This document shows positions 5,894-8,492 of a stretch of DNA of 8,492 bases, piece by piece. The notes below the pieces were generated by a model that had not been told where the DNA came from, did no database searches, and saw nothing but the letters and a program-made list of their open reading frames with translations. How positions within the stretch are numbered: position 1 is the stretch's first letter; each line of letters begins with the position of its first letter. The position numbers and the translations under genes are program-made. The stretch is from NCBI GenBank assembly GCA_016292445.1, contig JAEDIN010000052.1:1-8492 (forward strand). The letters are read 5' to 3'. The stretch comes from Oscillospiraceae bacterium (lineage in GTDB: Bacteria > Bacillota > Clostridia > Oscillospirales > Oscillospiraceae).

Positions 5894-7482
5894 TACCACG
5901 CATTTTCATCCGGCAGGAACTCGATGGAGGGGTCGAGCGGCTCTTCACGCATGACGGTGCGCATATACTCATTGAACTGGTCGCGAATCGCTTGTCTTGT
6001 GTACACGCGTGGATCGCACAAATCATGAGCGACCCAGACAAGATGTATACCGCGCTCTCTCGCCTGCTCCTCAAACATTCCGTGCATTCCGACAAGCGCC
6101 TTGCAGGACATATGTTCCCACATCATGACCATGTCGGCATTCATTTTTTCGCAGTACTCCCAAAGCTGATCCACCAAAACGGCGTAACCGCCGTGGGTGT
6201 GGTTGCGCATTATCATGTTTTCATTCAGGTATGCCATATCGTAGTACGCCTGCTCACGGTTTTCGGGGGTGTCCTCCTCCGCTATCTCCTTTTCAATTAC
6301 CATGGAGAGCATATCCGTAAGAGGAACAACGCCCCAGCAGTTTATCATCCAGTAGAGCATATCTATGACATACTGCGGTTGAACACCCCAGACTATGCAG
6401 CGGTGGCGGTACTCGGGGGCCATCATGGTTTTATTCTTGTAGCCCTGCTGAACGAGCTTCATAATCTTATCGTCGATTTTGTTAAATTCGGCGTAGCGGC
6501 CACAGTTGCCCATGTAGTTGGTGCAGTTATATAGCGAGAACACCGCACCGACGAACTGCGGATAAGGAGTGCTGTTGACCTCAAGCCACGCCAGACGATT
6601 GCGGGTGATTTTGTTTACACGCTTTGCGCACTCAAAATACGCTTCCCAGTCCCACTTTACACCCATTTCCTTTTCGATAAAGGCGATAGTGTTTCTTATA
6701 TCCTGCGCTGCATATTCCTGAACATCGTCCTCGGTGTGACGCATCGGGGCAAGGAGCTGGAAGGTCTTGATGCCATACTCACGCTCAAGGCGTTTTGCGA
6801 TAAGGCCGTTGCCCATGAGTGAGCCGTCGCAGGTGGTATTGACCTGAACGGCGATTTTGCCGAGCACCGGAAAATCGTCCTCGATGGAGATGCCTGCTTC
6901 AGCCTCCGGCATGGGACATACATCGCCGGGAATACCGAACTGCTGCGCGATATCAAGATAATGGGTGGTTGAATACTGCCGGAGTAGGTTTGCCGAGAAC
7001 ATGGTGGGAACTTCACGCAAAATAGCGTTTATTGTCGGGAAGCCCATCATGAATTCTGTCATTGCGTTTTCATCGGTCAGTACGCATTTATCCGAATATT
7101 TCTTATCGTTGCCGGTTCGGCGGTCGCCGCGCATACAGTTTTTGATGCACTGTGCAACATCCTTTACTACAAAGTCCATTGCTGTGTGGGTGATGCGAAG
7201 CGGTTCGTCGCGCATACCCATCGTGAATTTGTCAAGCATGTGCGGAACTGCCAAATAATTTGCCATCCAGCGGTAACGGAACATACCGAGAATGAAGCCG
7301 CGGCTCACCATTGCGTCAGCCATTATCGACCACAGATACAGCCATCTGCCGAAGTCGTACATGGTATCCTTAAATCCGCGCCACTCACGGCGTTTGCGCA
7401 CCAAACCGTCACTAAACAAAACACCTAACTGCTTTGTGCCTTTCCTTTTCCTCGTATTATGCAGAATTTCCATTGCAGCCAT
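5893..7482 (-). CDS. 2-hydroxyacyl-CoA dehydratase family protein, large subunit (529 aa)
   Basis: The protein belongs to the HgdA/HgdB-FldBC-HadBC superfamily, oxygen-sensitive cytoplasmic [4Fe-4S] proteins that eliminate water from 2-hydroxyacyl-CoA through a ketyl radical after activation by an ATP-dependent activase. The C-terminal third is most telling: EHMSCKALVG (456-465), then HDLCDPRVYTRQAIRDQFNEY (486-506), the usual end of these subunits. Candidate cluster ligands are Cys189 (DVCP), Cys218 (TTCDG) and Cys460 (HMSC), spaced like the three candidates in the partner. At 529 residues it is longer than typical subunits (about 370-480), with some 110 extra residues before the first candidate Cys. 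It is Met-rich, about 40 Met. The start has GGGAGG at 7497-7492, 9 bases upstream; ATG at 7473 is an alternative. The partner's stop overlaps this ATG (TAATG). The substrate is unknown, and related benzoyl-CoA-reductase-like activity cannot be excluded. Confidence 0.85.
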   Translation of the reverse strand: MAAMEILHNTRKRKGTKQLGVLFSDGLVRKRREWRGFKDTMYDFGRWLYLWSIMADAMVSRGFILGMFRYRWMANYLAVPHMLDKFTMGMRDEPLRITHTAMDFVVKDVAQCIKNCMRGDRRTGNDKKYSDKCVLTDENAMTEFMMGFPTINAILREVPTMFSANLLRQYSTTHYLDIAQQFGIPGDVCPMPEAEAGISIEDDFPVLGKIAVQVNTTCDGSLMGNGLIAKRLEREYGIKTFQLLAPMRHTEDDVQEYAAQDIRNTIAFIEKEMGVKWDWEAYFECAKRVNKITRNRLAWLEVNSTPYPQFVGAVFSLYNCTNYMGNCGRYAEFNKIDDKIMKLVQQGYKNKTMMAPEYRHRCIVWGVQPQYVIDMLYWMINCWGVVPLTDMLSMVIEKEIAEEDTPENREQAYYDMAYLNENMIMRNHTHGGYAVLVDQLWEYCEKMNADMVMMWEHMSCKALVGMHGMFEEQARERGIHLVWVAHDLCDPRVYTRQAIRDQFNEYMRTVMREEPLDPSIEFLPDENAW

Positions 7483-8492
7483 TACTTAGCACCTCCCTGA
7501 AGCCTTTTAATCTCAATGCTTTCGACAAATGCCTGGATACGCGTCCTCATCTGACCGATGGATGCGCTGATGTTATACGGCCGGTCAACGCTTAGCACCG
7601 GGAAGCCGTAGTCATCATGCAGCATGGTAGAGCCCACAAGTCTCTCATATGCCCAGGGGTCGCAGAACTTGACCTGCTGATAAACTACGCCGTCGGCTTT
7701 ATATTCCCTTGCAAGATCATTTACATATGCCTTTCTGCCATAGACCTTTTCCATGTTCATGGTTCGGGGACACTGACCCATATAAACATAGTGGCGGCAA
7801 ACCTGAGTTAGCGCATCCTCCTCGTCGTTAAGCTCGATGGGGACTCTGCCGGGGAATGAACCGAAGCAGAAACGGTCTACGCAAACATACGCGCCGCACT
7901 CCTCGATGAGTTTAATCACGCCCACATCGTCGATTTCCGAGCCGACAAGCGCAATCCTTGCACGGTATGGCTTATTCTCCGGTTCTCTGGTTTTTATCTC
8001 CTCAAGGGTTTCTTTTAGTTTATCTTTTAGCAGATACTTCGGGGCAACATAGGTCGCAAGGGTAAGCACCTGAAACTCATAAGCGGTGATCCTCGGCTTT
8101 GCCTCCTTACGAAACTCACCAATTGCCTGAATAAGCTCGCAAATCTCGTTATGCTCTTTGACCGCCTTTCTGATGGAGGAATCGGATACATCTATTCCGT
8201 AGTTTTTCTCAAGCGGAGTCAGAATGTGGTTTTTACACTGCAAAACAAGAAGGTTGACTCCGTTTTCATCGGCTTTAAGAGGAATCTCCATGTTCTCATA
8301 GAAAAACCTGCTGTCGCCTCCGTCCATTGTGTGAAGAAGCTCCATGTTTTCGCCGCAGCGGTTCATCATCGTGCAGCCATCCGGCGTTATCAGGCAGTCG
8401 GCAAAGTTGTAGCCGCCCTCAATGGCTCTTTCGAGCAGCGCACGGCTGGTCTCGCAAAGAAAGCTTGTCATGTAGTATGTAGCAATATCCAT
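7482..8492 (-). CDS. 2-hydroxyacyl-CoA dehydratase family protein, smaller subunit (N-terminus outside window)
   Basis: 336 codons are visible. The Met at the window edge is probably internal: family members usually have some 70 residues before the equivalent of TSFLCETSRALLERAIEG, so the gene very likely continues beyond 8492. Visible family features, numbered from the edge, are FLCE (Cys13), TPDGC (Cys40), ALVGSEIDD (181-189), FCFGSFPGR (208-216), KFCDPW (Cys277) and GQMRTRIQAFVE (313-324). Cys13, Cys40 and Cys277 are the likely [4Fe-4S] ligands. The protein would form a heterodimer with the product of the next gene, whose ATG overlaps this stop codon by one base. The typical activase gene of these systems is not in the window and may lie upstream past the edge. 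HgdB-, FldC- and HadC-like roles fit equally. The substrate cannot be assigned. Confidence 0.87.
   Translation of the reverse strand: MDIATYYMTSFLCETSRALLERAIEGGYNFADCLITPDGCTMMNRCGENMELLHTMDGGDSRFFYENMEIPLKADENGVNLLVLQCKNHILTPLEKNYGIDVSDSSIRKAVKEHNEICELIQAIGEFRKEAKPRITAYEFQVLTLATYVAPKYLLKDKLKETLEEIKTREPENKPYRARIALVGSEIDDVGVIKLIEECGAYVCVDRFCFGSFPGRVPIELNDEEDALTQVCRHYVYMGQCPRTMNMEKVYGRKAYVNDLAREYKADGVVYQQVKFCDPWAYERLVGSTMLHDDYGFPVLSVDRPYNISASIGQMRTRIQAFVESIEIKRLQGGAK
7492..7497 (-). promoter_or_regulatory. Ribosome binding site for the large dehydratase subunit
   Basis: GGGAGG on the minus strand lies within the last codons of the upstream subunit, 9 bases before the ATG at 7482. With the TAATG overlap this indicates translational coupling, which fits two subunits made in equal amounts. 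It favours 7482 over the in-frame ATG at 7473. Confidence 0.75.

Noticed and set aside
5709..6095. 128-residue version of the small membrane protein starting at 6095
   Set aside because: The extra N-terminal part overlaps the dehydratase coding region in another frame and has no membrane or domain character. The ATG at 5879 has a strong ribosome binding site.
5776..6534. 252-codon plus-strand open frame across the small gene and the 3' part of the dehydratase gene
   Set aside because: It runs antisense to two supported genes, has no ribosome binding site and no recognisable domain.
8490..8492. ATG at the right edge as the true start of the smaller dehydratase subunit
   Set aside because: The residues after it match an internal segment of the family, so the Met is probably internal and the gene truncated by the window.

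Overview
The window looks like the chromosome of an anaerobic Firmicute, most likely a gut clostridium of the Oscillospiraceae/Ruminococcaceae type. This is inferred from gene content: an acyl-CoA transferase of the 4-hydroxybutyrate/butyrate fermentation family, 2-hydroxyacyl-CoA dehydratase subunits, diaminopimelate epimerase, an RsgI-like anti-sigma factor with PepSY domains, and a secreted protein with fibronectin-III-like repeats. Supporting sequence signs are strong AGGAG/GGAGG ribosome binding sites, A/T-flanked intrinsic terminators and moderate GC. There are no RNA genes, CRISPR arrays, insertion sequences or phage genes.

Layout. (1) Positions 1-1393, minus strand: the N-terminal part of a secreted protein with signal peptide and 86-residue FN3-like repeats, cut by the left edge. 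(2) Positions 1508-1542: a terminator that closes the next gene. (3) Positions 1549-2856, minus strand: a single-gene acyl-CoA transferase unit. (4) Positions 2857-2990: a compact divergent promoter region with a good sigma-A promoter in each direction. (5) Positions 2991-5654, plus strand: dapF, then an ECF-type sigma factor, then a membrane anti-sigma factor whose outer part combines an RsgI-like domain (Asn-Pro motif) with two PepSY repeats. (6) Positions 5673-5710: a perfect 17-bp-stem terminator between convergent units. (7) Positions 5709-8492, minus strand: an operon of two 2-hydroxyacyl-CoA dehydratase-family subunits (the first cut by the right edge) followed by an unrecognised 56-residue single-pass membrane protein.

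How the genes may work together. The sigma/anti-sigma pair is a transmembrane signalling module, probably translationally coupled. Its position behind dapF, a gene for peptidoglycan and lysine precursors, suggests but does not prove an envelope role. The dehydratase pair would perform radical, Fe-S-dependent dehydration of a 2-hydroxyacyl-CoA. The activating ATPase that such enzymes need is not in the window. The CoA transferase could make the acyl-CoA substrate but is a separate transcription unit. The best leads are the sigma/anti-sigma hybrid and the unusual dehydratase operon with its tiny membrane protein. No clearly unprecedented system is visible.
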